A DNA stretch of 64,000 nt from an uncultured Bdellovibrionales bacterium (GCA_903833275.1 CAILEP010000031.1:62001-126000); one strand, 5' to 3'. Counted from the first letter of the stretch, positions 55,087-64,000 are shown. A program made the numbers and translations. The notes: generated from the letters alone by a model not told the origin.

Positions 55087-55992
55087 ATGCGTTCTCAGAA
55101 GACATCTCTATGTGCAGCTAAGATCGTCAACTACGGTGCCGCTTTGGCGTTGTCTGTCGGGGTTTTCTCCCTAAGCTCAAATGCTTGGGCCCAAGCAGAC
55201 CAATACCAAGCAAAAAAGGCAAAGCCGGCAATCGCGGCCGACGCCCAGCCCGCCACTGGTACAAAGAAAACCGGGGCCGCTGCGGCCGCGCCAACTGAAG
55301 TGGCCAAGCCCGCCGATGCTCCCGCCGGCGACAAACTCGACATTAAAGATCTCGAGCAAAAATATTGGGCCCCGAAAGATACTGACTTCAGCGTCGTTCA
55401 AAATCGCACCTATTCAAAGACCAAGCGTTGGGCAGCCAGTGGATTGTTCGGCCCCATCGTCAATGACCCATTTAGCACGGGCTTTAATTACTCAGGTTCG
55501 GTGAATTACTATTTTGACGAACGGCAGGGTATTGAATTCATGTACATCAAAAATGACCTAAGTGACTCGAAGAACACTTCGGCGTTTAAGCACTTGAGTG
55601 GAGGCGGCACATTGCCAGACTTCAATCGTGACACCAGTTTCTATGGGGTCGCTTATAACTGGGTGCCTTTCTACGCCAAGATGAGTTTCTTGGGGCAAAA
55701 AATTATTTACTTTGATATGCAGATTTCACCACTCGTCGGTATAGCAGGTTACGATCAAATGACGGCCAATGGCCCGAGACCGCAAACCGCCTTTGCATAT
55801 GGGTATGACGTGACTCAATACTTCTTCTTTTCAAATAATTTCGCGGTTCGAGCCAATATTCATAATCACTATTACAGCGAAAAAGTAGTGAGCTACGGCA
55901 ATACATTGGTTCCGGCCGGAACAAGTCTTCGCACGGACACAGCAGATACCACGGTTTTTTTACTCGGCATCACGTACTTTTTTGGTAACTGA
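55087..55992 (+). CDS. Gliding-locus outer-membrane beta-barrel protein (GltH-like)
   Basis: A 301-residue protein with signal peptide (to about AWA-QAD), an Ala/Lys/Pro linker, and a barrel matching the myxobacterial-type outer-membrane barrel family: VVQNRTYSKTKRW, VNDPFSTGFNYSGSVNYYFDERQGIEF, ending LLGITYFFGN. In Myxococcus the barrel genes of the Glt cluster contact the substrate surface during gliding. A GGGG-rich ribosome site precedes ATG 55087. Confidence 0.82.
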   Translation: MRSQKTSLCAAKIVNYGAALALSVGVFSLSSNAWAQADQYQAKKAKPAIAADAQPATGTKKTGAAAAAPTEVAKPADAPAGDKLDIKDLEQKYWAPKDTDFSVVQNRTYSKTKRWAASGLFGPIVNDPFSTGFNYSGSVNYYFDERQGIEFMYIKNDLSDSKNTSAFKHLSGGGTLPDFNRDTSFYGVAYNWVPFYAKMSFLGQKIIYFDMQISPLVGIAGYDQMTANGPRPQTAFAYGYDVTQYFFFSNNFAVRANIHNHYYSEKVVSYGNTLVPAGTSLRTDTADTTVFLLGITYFFGN

Positions 55993-56012
55993 TTTTATTA
56001 ATGAGGTGTGTT

Positions 56013-58496
56013 GTGAAAACACGAAATGTAGTTCTAGTCGCAATTTTAAGCGCGAGTCTTCAGGCTCAAGCGGGTTATGTAGAATCTGCCGAGCGCGCCC
56101 ATGAGCTCAGTAAAGAAGTTGTGGCGGTGTTGATCGAAATCAAGCGTGAGGCCGAAACCGCCGTAAGCGGCTGGATGGCTGCGATCTCAGAACGGTTGAA
56201 TGGCAAAGACAGCTCGGTCGAAAATAAGGCCGCGGCAAAGCCGACAATCCCAACGAATCGTTCGATTGCCAGTGTGCCAAGCGCACCCTTAGCGCCCTCG
56301 ATCGAAAAACAAAATTATTCTCAGATTATTGATCACGCGAAAGCACAAGTGGCCGGCCAAGAGGCTGTGACGGTAGCAAGCCCCGGTCGCGCAGGCACGA
56401 GTGATCTTTCTAAAACAGCGGCAGGAGTGCCTACGATAGGTCTATCGAAATCTGAAAAGAACCAAAAGGCCGGTCTTGATATCGTGGTTAAAGCAATCCC
56501 ACGACTTGATATTGGCGTAGAGCGAACAATCAAAAAAACCGATTTCACCGTTCTTGACAAAAAAGTCGCTCTTGAATTACCCGCAAAACCAAAAGCATTG
56601 CCAACCCCAGAGCTGGTAGCTCAAAAAGAAGTGACAGCGCTGACCAAAGTGCCAGTTGCGGTGGTGGCTAAAGCTGAGCCTCCTAAGCGCGGTGACTTTC
56701 AGCTTGGTCAAATCGTCACTCAGAAAAAGGTTGACGATATTTCTCTAATGTTTGCCGAGACTCGCCCACTTTCTGAGCTCAAAGATTTTAAAAATATTTC
56801 TGACGACGAACTGCTAATGCTCTCGGGCACCTTGCTTTATGAAAAGAAAACCAAGTGTCATATGGTGGCTGGGCTTTTGAACGAACTCGCCAACAAGCCG
56901 GCCTTTTCAGAAGAATCAAATTTTTACCTCGGCATGTGCGCCCATAAGATGGGCTTTCACTCTGAGGCTGTTACTCGTTTGCTCAGAGTACTTCGCGCCG
57001 AATCGCCTGAATTTGCGCGCGAGTCACTGACAAGTCTTGTTGAAGATCTCCCTCGCGATCACGACCAAGAAGTCGTTGAAGTGATCAAAAATTTAAAAAA
57101 TAAAAATTTTGTCGCAGACGAAGCGCGCGACAGCATGAACTTTATTATGGCACGCAATGCTCATGCTCACGAAGCTTGGGGCGAGGCCGTTAGTTCAGCC
57201 GGGTCTGTGAGTGAAAAGAGCAAGCACTACGCAGACTCCCGCTATTATTTAGGGGTCGCTCAATTTGCCCAAAAGAAAGAAAAAGAAGCTGAAAAAACTC
57301 TTCTCGAGTTGCGCGCCTGGCTGCAAAAGAAGGGTGGGGCCAACAGCAACTTAGAAGCTCTTGTCGCCATCAATTTGGGTCGCATTCTTTTTATGCAAGA
57401 GCGATTTCAAGCGGCGCATGATGAATATATGAAAGTGCCGAAAGATCACCCGCTTTGGGTGCAAGCCCTTATCGAAGAGGGTTGGACACAACTGAGTTTG
57501 GACGACGCAGCAGGGGCTATCGGAAACATGTACTCGTTGCATTCTCCTTACTTCAAGTCGGTATTTATGCCCGAGTCTTGGGTCGTTCGAACCATTGGCT
57601 ACATTGATATTTGCCAATACGGCGACGCTTATCGAACGCTCTCGCGTATGGAGCTAATGCATAACAATGAGCTCATTAAGGTTCAAAACTATATGGCTGC
57701 AAGCAAAGAGCCGCTCAAGTACTACTCAACGGTTCGAAACTATATTAAGGCCAATAAAAGTGACGTTGATGTCGATGGTCTACCCGCACAAGTCATTCGT
57801 GAAATTGCCCGGCAGCGTGGCTTTCTGAATGCGCAAAATGCGCTGAATGATCTCGAAGACGAAACAGCACAGTACGGTCTTGTTTATAACATCATCAAAG
57901 CCGATCAGGTCGACAACTCGGTAAAGTTGAAGCGCACGCGTGATCGCCTGGCGAAGACCAAATTTGATTTGGCCAACATTAAAAAACACCCTGATCAAGA
58001 GCGGTTTCTTAACGAGTGGAGCGCACTCAAGCGCAACGACGAACAGCTCGTCTTGACCTACGTTTACCTTGAGGGCCTTTATGAGAAAGCGCGCCTTGGC
58101 TATTTGACCATGAAGTCAATCGGCATCGCCCGCATCGATAAAGAGAAAGACAAACTAAAGGTTGAAGCCGGCCATCAATTGGCACTCCACTTGAAGGATG
58201 TCAAAAAGCGTCTTGAGCAAATTTCTGAAGGCAATGAATTTTTGCGTTATGAGATTTTCGCGGGTAGCGGAGAAAATATTCGGTACCAAGTGGCCGGCGG
58301 GGCAACGGGTGAAACCAAGCGAATCCCGGCCAACATAAAGCCGCAGAAGATATTGAATTGGGAGTTCGACGGCGAGTATTGGGAAGACGAAATAGGCTCT
58401 TACCGTTCAGCTCTTAAAAACAACTGCCCGAACAGCAATAGATCTCGAGCCGCTCTCGAAGGGGCAGCGAAAACCACTGCCTCACGCGATAATTAA
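56013..58496 (+). CDS. Large periplasmic TPR-like protein (GltI-like)
   Basis: About 827 residues from GTG 56013, which has GAGG six bases upstream; ATG 56001 has none. A signal peptide (to about QAQA-GYV) is followed by a low-complexity Ala/Lys/Pro linker (about 60-230), then helical repeats (about 250-720) including HAHEAWGEAVSSA and ALIEEGWTQLSLDDAAGAI. No enzyme motif is seen. As with the other large TPR protein, it likely forms part of the periplasmic gliding assembly. It is 17 bases upstream of a ribosome site and the coiled-coil gene. Confidence 0.75.
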   Translation: MKTRNVVLVAILSASLQAQAGYVESAERAHELSKEVVAVLIEIKREAETAVSGWMAAISERLNGKDSSVENKAAAKPTIPTNRSIASVPSAPLAPSIEKQNYSQIIDHAKAQVAGQEAVTVASPGRAGTSDLSKTAAGVPTIGLSKSEKNQKAGLDIVVKAIPRLDIGVERTIKKTDFTVLDKKVALELPAKPKALPTPELVAQKEVTALTKVPVAVVAKAEPPKRGDFQLGQIVTQKKVDDISLMFAETRPLSELKDFKNISDDELLMLSGTLLYEKKTKCHMVAGLLNELANKPAFSEESNFYLGMCAHKMGFHSEAVTRLLRVLRAESPEFARESLTSLVEDLPRDHDQEVVEVIKNLKNKNFVADEARDSMNFIMARNAHAHEAWGEAVSSAGSVSEKSKHYADSRYYLGVAQFAQKKEKEAEKTLLELRAWLQKKGGANSNLEALVAINLGRILFMQERFQAAHDEYMKVPKDHPLWVQALIEEGWTQLSLDDAAGAIGNMYSLHSPYFKSVFMPESWVVRTIGYIDICQYGDAYRTLSRMELMHNNELIKVQNYMAASKEPLKYYSTVRNYIKANKSDVDVDGLPAQVIREIARQRGFLNAQNALNDLEDETAQYGLVYNIIKADQVDNSVKLKRTRDRLAKTKFDLANIKKHPDQERFLNEWSALKRNDEQLVLTYVYLEGLYEKARLGYLTMKSIGIARIDKEKDKLKVEAGHQLALHLKDVKKRLEQISEGNEFLRYEIFAGSGENIRYQVAGGATGETKRIPANIKPQKILNWEFDGEYWEDEIGSYRSALKNNCPNSNRSRAALEGAAKTTASRDN

Positions 58497-58517
58497 TTTT
58501 ATAACAGGAGAAACTTT

Positions 58518-59159
58518 ATGAAAAAGCTAAGAAATATAACGGTCATCTCGATTCTGCTACTTGGCTCTCATGCCATTGCCAAAACCAATACTGAGCAGAG
58601 CATTAGTCAGCTGAAAACCAATGCTGAAAATAGCGAGGCCAATCACAAGCAGTACCAAGACAATCTTGATATTGTGAATAAGAATGTCGATCAGGCAGAT
58701 AAAGCGGTTAAAGAGCTTCAGAAGATGAAGAAGCAACTGATCAGCAATACCCAAAACGTAGACAAGAATAAGAAGGCCTTGGGCGAAATGGGTAAAGAGA
58801 TCGATCAGATGAAGTTAAAAGAGCAAGAAAAGGTCGCCAAAGAAGACAAGCAGATCGATGATGTCAGAAAGCTGCTCGAAAAGCTTGAGGCTAACAAAAA
58901 GAAGCGCCAAGAAAATTTGCAGGCCTACGGTCAAATGAAAGTGCAGCTCGAGCAAGAGCAGAAAGATTGGGACACTCAAGTTCTGCAAATGGCGACCTTG
59001 CAAAAGCAGCTCGATGAAAAAGAGAAAAAAGCTCAAGTTGAAAAGACCAACTGGCAAGCAAAGCGCAAAGACTACGAGAGCGAAACGCAGAAATGGGGCA
59101 GCAAAGCACAGAGCTCGCGCGACACCTACAACAAGATGAGCAAGCTCTCTGAGCAGTAA
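58518..59159 (+). CDS. Exported coiled-coil protein (possible GltF-like)
   Basis: A 213-residue protein with signal peptide (cleavage near AIA-KTN) and an almost continuous charged coiled coil rich in Lys, Gln, Glu and Asp (residues about 25-200), with no Cys or Pro. Last gene of the gliding run; a good AGGAG ribosome site precedes ATG 58518. Its position in the series suggests GltF, but sequence alone does not prove this. It could act as a spacer or a regulator of assembly. Confidence 0.65.
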   Translation: MKKLRNITVISILLLGSHAIAKTNTEQSISQLKTNAENSEANHKQYQDNLDIVNKNVDQADKAVKELQKMKKQLISNTQNVDKNKKALGEMGKEIDQMKLKEQEKVAKEDKQIDDVRKLLEKLEANKKKRQENLQAYGQMKVQLEQEQKDWDTQVLQMATLQKQLDEKEKKAQVEKTNWQAKRKDYESETQKWGSKAQSSRDTYNKMSKLSEQ

Positions 59160-59188
59160 GTTGCTTTTGCTAAGTTATTTTCGGTAGG

Positions 59189-60268
59189 CTATTTTAGGTC
59201 TTCAATCAATTCGATCGGAAAGACCTGCAAAAATAAATCAAGGTCGGCGAGCACTTTCGAAGTGGCGTTGCGATTTGCCGGCAGGCAAGCGTAGCGCTTA
59301 TCGCGCAACCGCTCGAGGCCATCTCGCGCTTCCGTAACATAATTGCGACAGTTGGCCCGTACAGACGGTTGCAATGTTTTGCCAAAGCCAACCGATTTGG
59401 CGCGAAGATAGTTACTGACTGAGCTTAAGCAAACGTTAGCCTTCGAGCGAAGGTAGTTCACGATATCGCTATTCACATCGTTAGTTAGGTCAGTATTTAG
59501 GGTCGCCATTTTTTCTTCAAATAAATTGGGCATGAGCGAAATCGCACCCATCTGTTGCCCTGGATTTTTATCGCGCGCGGATGCATTGTTTTTGGCGGCG
59601 TCAATTCGTTCAATTATTGGATCACTGGTGTTGGGCTGATCAACGCGAGTCGGGTTTCCGCTGCTTTGGTTGTGTGGGACATTGCTCCACTGAAAAAGTT
59701 CATAAACGCCAACCGTGGTCGGTACAAAGAGCCACTTGTAGATGCTCAATGCGCGGGCCGTGCCGATAAATTTGGTGACCAGGGCAGCGCCACCCTTAAA
59801 AATGCCGGCTTGAACGGCGACCCCTGCAGCGGCATCCCAGATGGCCTCGCGGTCATTCTTTTTTAGCAGGTAAATGAAGGTAAATTGGCTGAATTTGCTA
59901 CCTGGGTAGCACTCTTCGAGCACGCTGCCGAGTTTTGGGTAATTGACGATATTGTAAACTTCCGTTGAAAGCAGGTTGTGATGAATGCGATCCATCGCGC
60001 CGCGTGGGTTCAACATAAAACCATCGCCAAATGCTGAAAATTGTTTCTTCAAATCATCGATCGCACGATCGAACCCCGGCTGGCCGCAAAGGTTGATAAT
60101 CTTGTCGTGCATTGCGCGATCTTCATCAAGCTTCATCTGGCGCGCGCGTCGAACTTCATAAGTTTCACAGGCCTGGTCGCTGAATTCGCCATCGGCGAAA
60201 CTCATAAGCGGGATCGCGATAATAGACGCAATTAGGATCGCAATTAGAGCAAAAGTTGAGTTTTTAAT
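59189..60268 (-). CDS. Exported protein of unknown function with probable AUU start
   Basis: A 359-residue protein if translated from ATT at 60268. The conventional ATG at 60205 would give MSFADGEF with no signal, yet the 21 in-frame codons before it encode a textbook signal peptide (IKNSTFALIAILIASIIAIP) with likely cleavage at SFA-DGE. No ATG, GTG or TTG exists in frame up to a TAA near 60360. GGAGG lies 4 bases before the ATT. The mature part has a hydrophobic segment near 145-180 and several Cys, including CETY and CGQPG; no family is recognised. It converges on the gliding coiled-coil gene, leaving 29 bases. Confidence 0.7.
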   Translation of the reverse strand: MKNSTFALIAILIASIIAIPLMSFADGEFSDQACETYEVRRARQMKLDEDRAMHDKIINLCGQPGFDRAIDDLKKQFSAFGDGFMLNPRGAMDRIHHNLLSTEVYNIVNYPKLGSVLEECYPGSKFSQFTFIYLLKKNDREAIWDAAAGVAVQAGIFKGGAALVTKFIGTARALSIYKWLFVPTTVGVYELFQWSNVPHNQSSGNPTRVDQPNTSDPIIERIDAAKNNASARDKNPGQQMGAISLMPNLFEEKMATLNTDLTNDVNSDIVNYLRSKANVCLSSVSNYLRAKSVGFGKTLQPSVRANCRNYVTEARDGLERLRDKRYACLPANRNATSKVLADLDLFLQVFPIELIEDLK

Positions 60269-60396
60269 AAGCCCTCCACAGGCGACTGAGTGCCGCCAAT
60301 TTATCAGAACCTCGCGCGTATTTCGCCTGTTAGTATTCTGACAGTCGTGAGGTTTTTACATGCGGAGGGCGCCACAACCGCCAATCCGCTTTGCCC

Positions 60397-60430
60397 ATAA
60401 AAAAAGGCCAATCTCTCGATCAGCCTTTTT
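60397..60430 (-). terminator. Terminator downstream of the subtilisin gene
   Basis: On the minus strand AAAAAGGCTGATC pairs with GATTGGCCTTTTT around GAGA (two G-U pairs), followed by a short T-rich run. It lies about 60 bases beyond the subtilase stop codon. Confidence 0.75.
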
Positions 60431-60463
60431 GGTGTCCGTTGTCCGGCCCGTTTATAAAATTTT

Positions 60464-60490
60464 CTACCCAAAAGTGCTTGGCACCTTTTA
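60464..60490 (-). repeat. Gene-end hairpin element, copy C
   Basis: Minus-strand copy of the AAAAGGTGCCAAGCACTTTT element followed by GGGTAG, starting on the base after the subtilase TAG stop. Copy B and this one share further CCGGAC-like sequence downstream. A separate strong terminator follows, so this element is not needed for termination here. Confidence 0.8.
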
Positions 60491-62107
60491 CTACTGGTTC
60501 AACATTCCTTCAACATTGAGGCGGCCGTCGCTTGATACTTTGCCGGTCAATGAAGGCGTCGGGGTCGCTGACTTCAAGATCGCGTTTTTCACTTGCTGCC
60601 AAGAAGCATTTGGGTGAGTCGCGATGTAAAGAGCGGCCGCGCCCGCAACGTGCGGAGTCGCCATTGATGTTCCATCCCAAGTGGCTTTCATACCCATCAT
60701 GTCGATAACAGTGTCTGAGTAATGGCTGCCAACTGTAGTTGAGAACACTTTCACGCCGGGGGCGCCGATGTGAACTGTGCGTTTACCGTAGTTCGAGAAA
60801 ACACCAAGATTGCCAGCCGAATCTGTGGCAGCAACGCTGATAATGATCTGATCAGGGTAAGAGGCGGGCATACCGGGTTTTGAATCGGTGTCATTGTCGT
60901 AACCAGTTGCGCCCGACATTTGGTTTGCCTGACGACCGTTACCAGCAGCAGCGATAAAGAGAACGCCCTTTACCTCAGCTGCATGAATCACATCGCGAAG
61001 CGCTTTGTTGTCATTGGCTTCGCCTGAGTCTTCACCTTCTGAACCCCAAGAGTTTGACATAACTTGCGCGCCGTTTTTCAGAGCGTAGTTGATGGCCTGA
61101 ATTGCGCCAGCTGTCGTGCCTTGGCCTTTTTCGCTCAAGAAGCGAAGGCCCATGATTTTTGCAGACGGGTTAACGCCTGAAATGCCTTTGCCATTACTGC
61201 CCCGTGCGCCCACGTTGCCTGAGCAGTGTGTGCCGTGGCCAGGGTTGCCGCCGTTACCCATGATTAAATCCATTTGGCTAGAGGCAAGGTCATAAGGTTT
61301 GTTATCGTTAGAAACAAAATCCCAACCAATAACGTCGTCGACGAAACCATTGGCATCATCATCAACGCCATTGTTCGACTTATCTTGGCCTTTTGCATCT
61401 GTGCCGGTCTCGCCCGGGTTTCTCCAGAGGTTGTCAGTAAGATCTTCGTGTGTGTAATCAACGCCCGTGTCAATCACGGCTACGATGACGTCGCTGCCAC
61501 GTGATTTGTTCCAGCTGCGAGTCGCGCCAATATCGAGCATGCCCCATTGTTTATCAATAAGTGGGTCCGTGCCGGTTCCTGGAGCTGTTTGTGCCGGGAT
61601 CGCCGGGTTGTCTTGTGCGGGTTGATCGCCACCAGGGTTCGGGGGGTTGTTGCCGCCGCCACCATTATTTGGGTCACAAAGGCCAGGTATCGGGATCGGG
61701 CAGTCATCCTTACCTAAGGTTCTGTGTTCGGCGCGTGCCTTTTCAATCTCGGCTCGCAAAGCCACTAGGCTCGGGCTTTCGCGAAGAAATATTTTGTAGT
61801 TAGGTTGTGCATAAACAACGCCGGGCATGTTGCCCAATGCGTTAATTCCGAACGTCTTTGTGTTCGCAGCGGGCACGGTAACGTGCATCCAGCCTTCAAT
61901 ACCAAGGTTCTCGACCTTAGTTCCGGTGGGTAGCAGGTTGAGCATGGTTTGGCTTTTTAGGCGTGAAGTGCTTGGAGCCAATTTCACCAAGTAGTCACCT
62001 TCGCTAGCTGTGGTTGCGGTCGCCGCTTGCGCAGTGCCGAGGCCCATCACCATAGTGGTAAGAGCGGCAGCAAGTATTCTGCTGTGTTTTGTGAGACTGG
62101 ATTGCAT
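60491..62107 (-). CDS. Secreted subtilisin-like serine protease (S8)
   Basis: A 538-residue protease precursor: signal peptide (cleavage near AQA-ATA), a propeptide of the I9 type (about 35-110, YLVKLAPS...VVYAQPNY), a Gly/Asn/Pro linker, and the S8 domain with the triad Asp213 (VIDTGVDYTHED), His291 (GHGTHCSG) and Ser481 (GTSMATPHVAGAAAL). All catalytic residues are intact. It is exported and probably released or surface-bound; a role in digesting prey or environmental protein is likely for this lifestyle but inferred. Confidence 0.97.
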   Translation of the reverse strand: MQSSLTKHSRILAAALTTMVMGLGTAQAATATTASEGDYLVKLAPSTSRLKSQTMLNLLPTGTKVENLGIEGWMHVTVPAANTKTFGINALGNMPGVVYAQPNYKIFLRESPSLVALRAEIEKARAEHRTLGKDDCPIPIPGLCDPNNGGGGNNPPNPGGDQPAQDNPAIPAQTAPGTGTDPLIDKQWGMLDIGATRSWNKSRGSDVIVAVIDTGVDYTHEDLTDNLWRNPGETGTDAKGQDKSNNGVDDDANGFVDDVIGWDFVSNDNKPYDLASSQMDLIMGNGGNPGHGTHCSGNVGARGSNGKGISGVNPSAKIMGLRFLSEKGQGTTAGAIQAINYALKNGAQVMSNSWGSEGEDSGEANDNKALRDVIHAAEVKGVLFIAAAGNGRQANQMSGATGYDNDTDSKPGMPASYPDQIIISVAATDSAGNLGVFSNYGKRTVHIGAPGVKVFSTTVGSHYSDTVIDMMGMKATWDGTSMATPHVAGAAALYIATHPNASWQQVKNAILKSATPTPSLTGKVSSDGRLNVEGMLNQ

Positions 62108-62387
62108 GGTTCCCTCCCTGGGTCATGTAATATGCAGAACTTGATGTTCTGATCTTATATCCTAAACTTCGGAGGGCCTTCCCTCTTGCCTGACCAAAGT
62201 CTCGTATGTCTTTATGTTGAAAAATTCTAGATTGAACGTTCGTTGGACGACAAACCCAAATCACAACTAATTTCAAAACTAGACCTTTTTTTTATGAGCT
62301 GCGGCATCGGCGACTTTCTTTACCCTCGCTAACTTGCGTGTTAATTGTTTGATGAAAATCAAATGAAAAAGCGCACTTGGAGTACCC
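62108..62387. other. Intergenic region between divergent subtilase and nuoB
   Basis: 280 bases, AT-rich, must hold the promoters of both flanking genes. I found no convincing hexamer pair and no nuoA-like reading frame. Confidence 0.5.
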
Positions 62388-62939
62388 ATGAGTCAAGAAA
62401 ACGCAATCACTCCGACAAACGTCGGGCCAAATAATGCAGCGGCTGAGCTACATCAAGAATTTGGCTTCACAACGCAGCTAAAAAAAATAGCAGCATGGGG
62501 CCAAAAGAATTCCTTATGGCCGATGCCTTACGGCACAGCTTGCTGCGGGATCGAACTGATGTCAGTCATGGGCCCGAAGTACGATCTTGCGCGCATGGGT
62601 GCTGAAGTTGTGCGATTTTCTCCGCGGCAATCGGATCTTCTCGTTGTCGCCGGCACGATCACCGAAAAAATGGCGCCAGTTATATTGCGAATCTATCAAC
62701 AGATGCTTGAGCCTAAATTTGTTCTCTCAATGGGCGCCTGTGCAAGCAGCGGCGGTTTCTATCGGGCCTACCACGTTCTACAGGGGGTCGATAAAGTGAT
62801 CCCGGTCGACGTATATGTACCGGGCTGCCCGCCCACCCCCGAAGCAGTGTTAGACGGCATAATGGTCATTCAAAAAATGATTGCCGACCTCACCCCACGT
62901 CCATGGAAAGACAATTGGCAACCAGGAGTATGGAAATGA
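62388..62939 (+). CDS. nuoB: NADH-quinone oxidoreductase subunit B
   Basis: A 183-residue complex I subunit carrying iron-sulfur cluster N2, the last electron carrier before quinone. Cluster ligands are C52-C53 (GTACCGIE), C118 (MGACAS) and C147 ([10 protein letters not shown]), all present. It is the first gene of the run; nuoA normally precedes it but is absent here. Its stop overlaps the nuoCD start by 4 bases. Confidence 0.96.
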   Translation: MSQENAITPTNVGPNNAAAELHQEFGFTTQLKKIAAWGQKNSLWPMPYGTACCGIELMSVMGPKYDLARMGAEVVRFSPRQSDLLVVAGTITEKMAPVILRIYQQMLEPKFVLSMGACASSGGFYRAYHVLQGVDKVIPVDVYVPGCPPTPEAVLDGIMVIQKMIADLTPRPWKDNWQPGVWK

Positions 62940-64000
62940 CCTCACTCGAAACTCTGCGCACTGATATATCGGCGCGCTTTCCGGCCCAAGATTTTCTTTA
63001 CGACAATCAGGTTGGCGCGAATGTGCTTTCTGTTCCGAAAGAGTCTGTATTGCCGGTTCTTCGACACTTAAAACAAAACGGCCACTTCGATTTTCTAATG
63101 CACATCACCGCCGCCGATTACCCCGGTCGTCAACGCCGTTTCGATGTGGTCTATGAGCTGTTTTCTTCAAAAAACTATGCTCGTTTGAGACTCAAAACTC
63201 AGGTGGGTGAGAACGAGACTATCGAATCCGCCGTGCCGGTATGGCGTTCCGCCAATTGGTTCGAACGTGAAACTTTTGATATGTACGGGATTGTTTTCTC
63301 GGGGCACCCCAATCTTTCGCGTATTTTGGTGCACCACCAGTTTGTTGGGCACCCGTTACGTAAAGACTACGATGCCAATCAGCAGCAGCATTGCACTGAT
63401 ACTATGCCTATTTTTTTCGAAGATGAGCCGAACTACAAGCCCGACCCGAATAAAAATATGATGCCACTGAATATCGGCCCGTCGCACCCGGCCACTCACG
63501 GCACTCTGCGTGTGATGGTTGAGCTTGACGGCGAGCGCGTTAATCGGGCCAATGTCGAACTGGGGTTTTTGCATCGCTGTTTCGAAAAAATGGCTGAGAC
63601 TCACCCTTACAATCAAGTTATCCCTTACACCGATCGTCTCAATTATTGCTCGGCCCCAATGAACAACGTGGGCTATTGCAAAACTGTCGAGCGCTTACTC
63701 GGCGTTGAAATCCCGCCTAAAGCACAAGCGATGCGCATTATCCTCTGCGAACTTTCGCGAGTGATTGATCACATTGTCTGCCTCGGCGCCAACGCGGTTG
63801 ATTTGGGCGCGCTCACCGGGTTTTTTCATCTCTTTCAATATCGTGAGATGGTTTACAATCTTTTTGAAAAACTTTGCGGCGCCCGTTTGACAGTGGCGCT
63901 GACTCGCGTTGGCGGCATGGCGCAAGATGCTCCGGCCGGTTGGTATGACGAAGTTTTGGCTTTTTGCGATCAGATGGCCATCGGCATCGACGAGCTTGAT
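62936..64000 (+). CDS. nuoCD: Fused NuoC-NuoD subunit of complex I, 3' end outside window
   Basis: 355 codons visible. Residues 1 to about 165 are NuoC ([45 protein letters not shown]). From about 170 the sequence continues in frame into NuoD ([53 protein letters not shown]), which forms part of the quinone site. It is a true fusion, as in enterobacteria. It starts ATG 62936, overlapping nuoB. Confidence 0.96.
   Translation, partial: MTSLETLRTDISARFPAQDFLYDNQVGANVLSVPKESVLPVLRHLKQNGHFDFLMHITAADYPGRQRRFDVVYELFSSKNYARLRLKTQVGENETIESAVPVWRSANWFERETFDMYGIVFSGHPNLSRILVHHQFVGHPLRKDYDANQQQHCTDTMPIFFEDEPNYKPDPNKNMMPLNIGPSHPATHGTLRVMVELDGERVNRANVELGFLHRCFEKMAETHPYNQVIPYTDRLNYCSAPMNNVGYCKTVERLLGVEIPPKAQAMRIILCELSRVIDHIVCLGANAVDLGALTGFFHLFQYREMVYNLFEKLCGARLTVALTRVGGMAQDAPAGWYDEVLAFCDQMAIGIDELD

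Noticed and set aside
60203-60205. ATG at 60205 as the start of the 59189-60268 gene
   Set aside because: It would remove an in-frame, otherwise unexplained signal peptide preceded by a good ribosome site; I prefer ATT 60268 and say so.
1-64000. rRNA, tRNA, CRISPR arrays and prophage genes
   Set aside because: I found no cloverleaf-like gaps, no regularly spaced repeats, and no phage structural or integrase genes; gaps are too short for rRNA.

Overview
The window looks like the chromosome of a Gram-negative, gliding, Bdellovibrio-like bacterium (Bdellovibrionota, formerly Deltaproteobacteria). This is inferred from gene content: a Myxococcus-type Agl/Glt gliding locus, many outer-membrane barrel proteins and lipoproteins, a PEGA-domain Ser/Thr kinase, Mla lipid transport and fused nuoCD. 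Composition is even, roughly 50% GC by eye. Coding density is very high, no intergenic gap exceeds 300 bases, and I saw no rRNA, tRNA, CRISPR array or prophage.

Left part (1-19.8 kb): a truncated M3 oligopeptidase whose start codon lies in a perfect hairpin; small envelope proteins; a hybrid histidine kinase facing a convergent OmpR-type regulator; a Ser/Thr kinase followed by an acyl-CoA ligase; coaE; a large secreted protein with a complete LAS-type (MepA/VanX-like) zinc site; and a cluster of three paralogous outer-membrane proteins with two Cys-rich lipoproteins, partly translationally coupled.

Middle (19.8-46.1 kb): an AddB/AddA helicase-nuclease pair; an intact insertion sequence with terminal inverted repeats and an 8-bp target duplication, sitting where two convergent stop codons overlap; a hydrolase, hslO and nadB; then a long, tightly packed rightward run. 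That run starts with a histidine-kinase-like protein without phospho-acceptor or ATP motifs, coupled to a protein with a dead receiver, a GAF-like region and a degenerate GGDEF domain. It continues through alr, mlaE-mlaF-mlaD, purH, a GYF-TPR membrane protein, a lipoprotein, a Nudix hydrolase, a HAD protein and an exported phosphoribosyltransferase-like protein.

Right part (46.3-59.2 kb): the gliding machinery. A TolQ/ExbB-type channel protein and two ExbD/TolR-type proteins (AglRQS-like motor) are followed by a GYF-GYF-PilZ protein, then a seven-gene set resembling the Myxococcus Glt trans-envelope core: large TPR protein, TPR lipoprotein, small CglF-like protein, FHA plus AgmX/PglI-type TonB-like protein, outer-membrane barrel, second large TPR protein and a coiled-coil protein. 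The PilZ protein suggests a cyclic-di-GMP input next to the motor.

The window ends with an exported protein that appears to start at AUU, a subtilisin-like protease, and the start of a complex I operon (nuoB, fused nuoCD) with no nuoA before it. A repeated hairpin element follows the stop codons of three genes for exported proteins.
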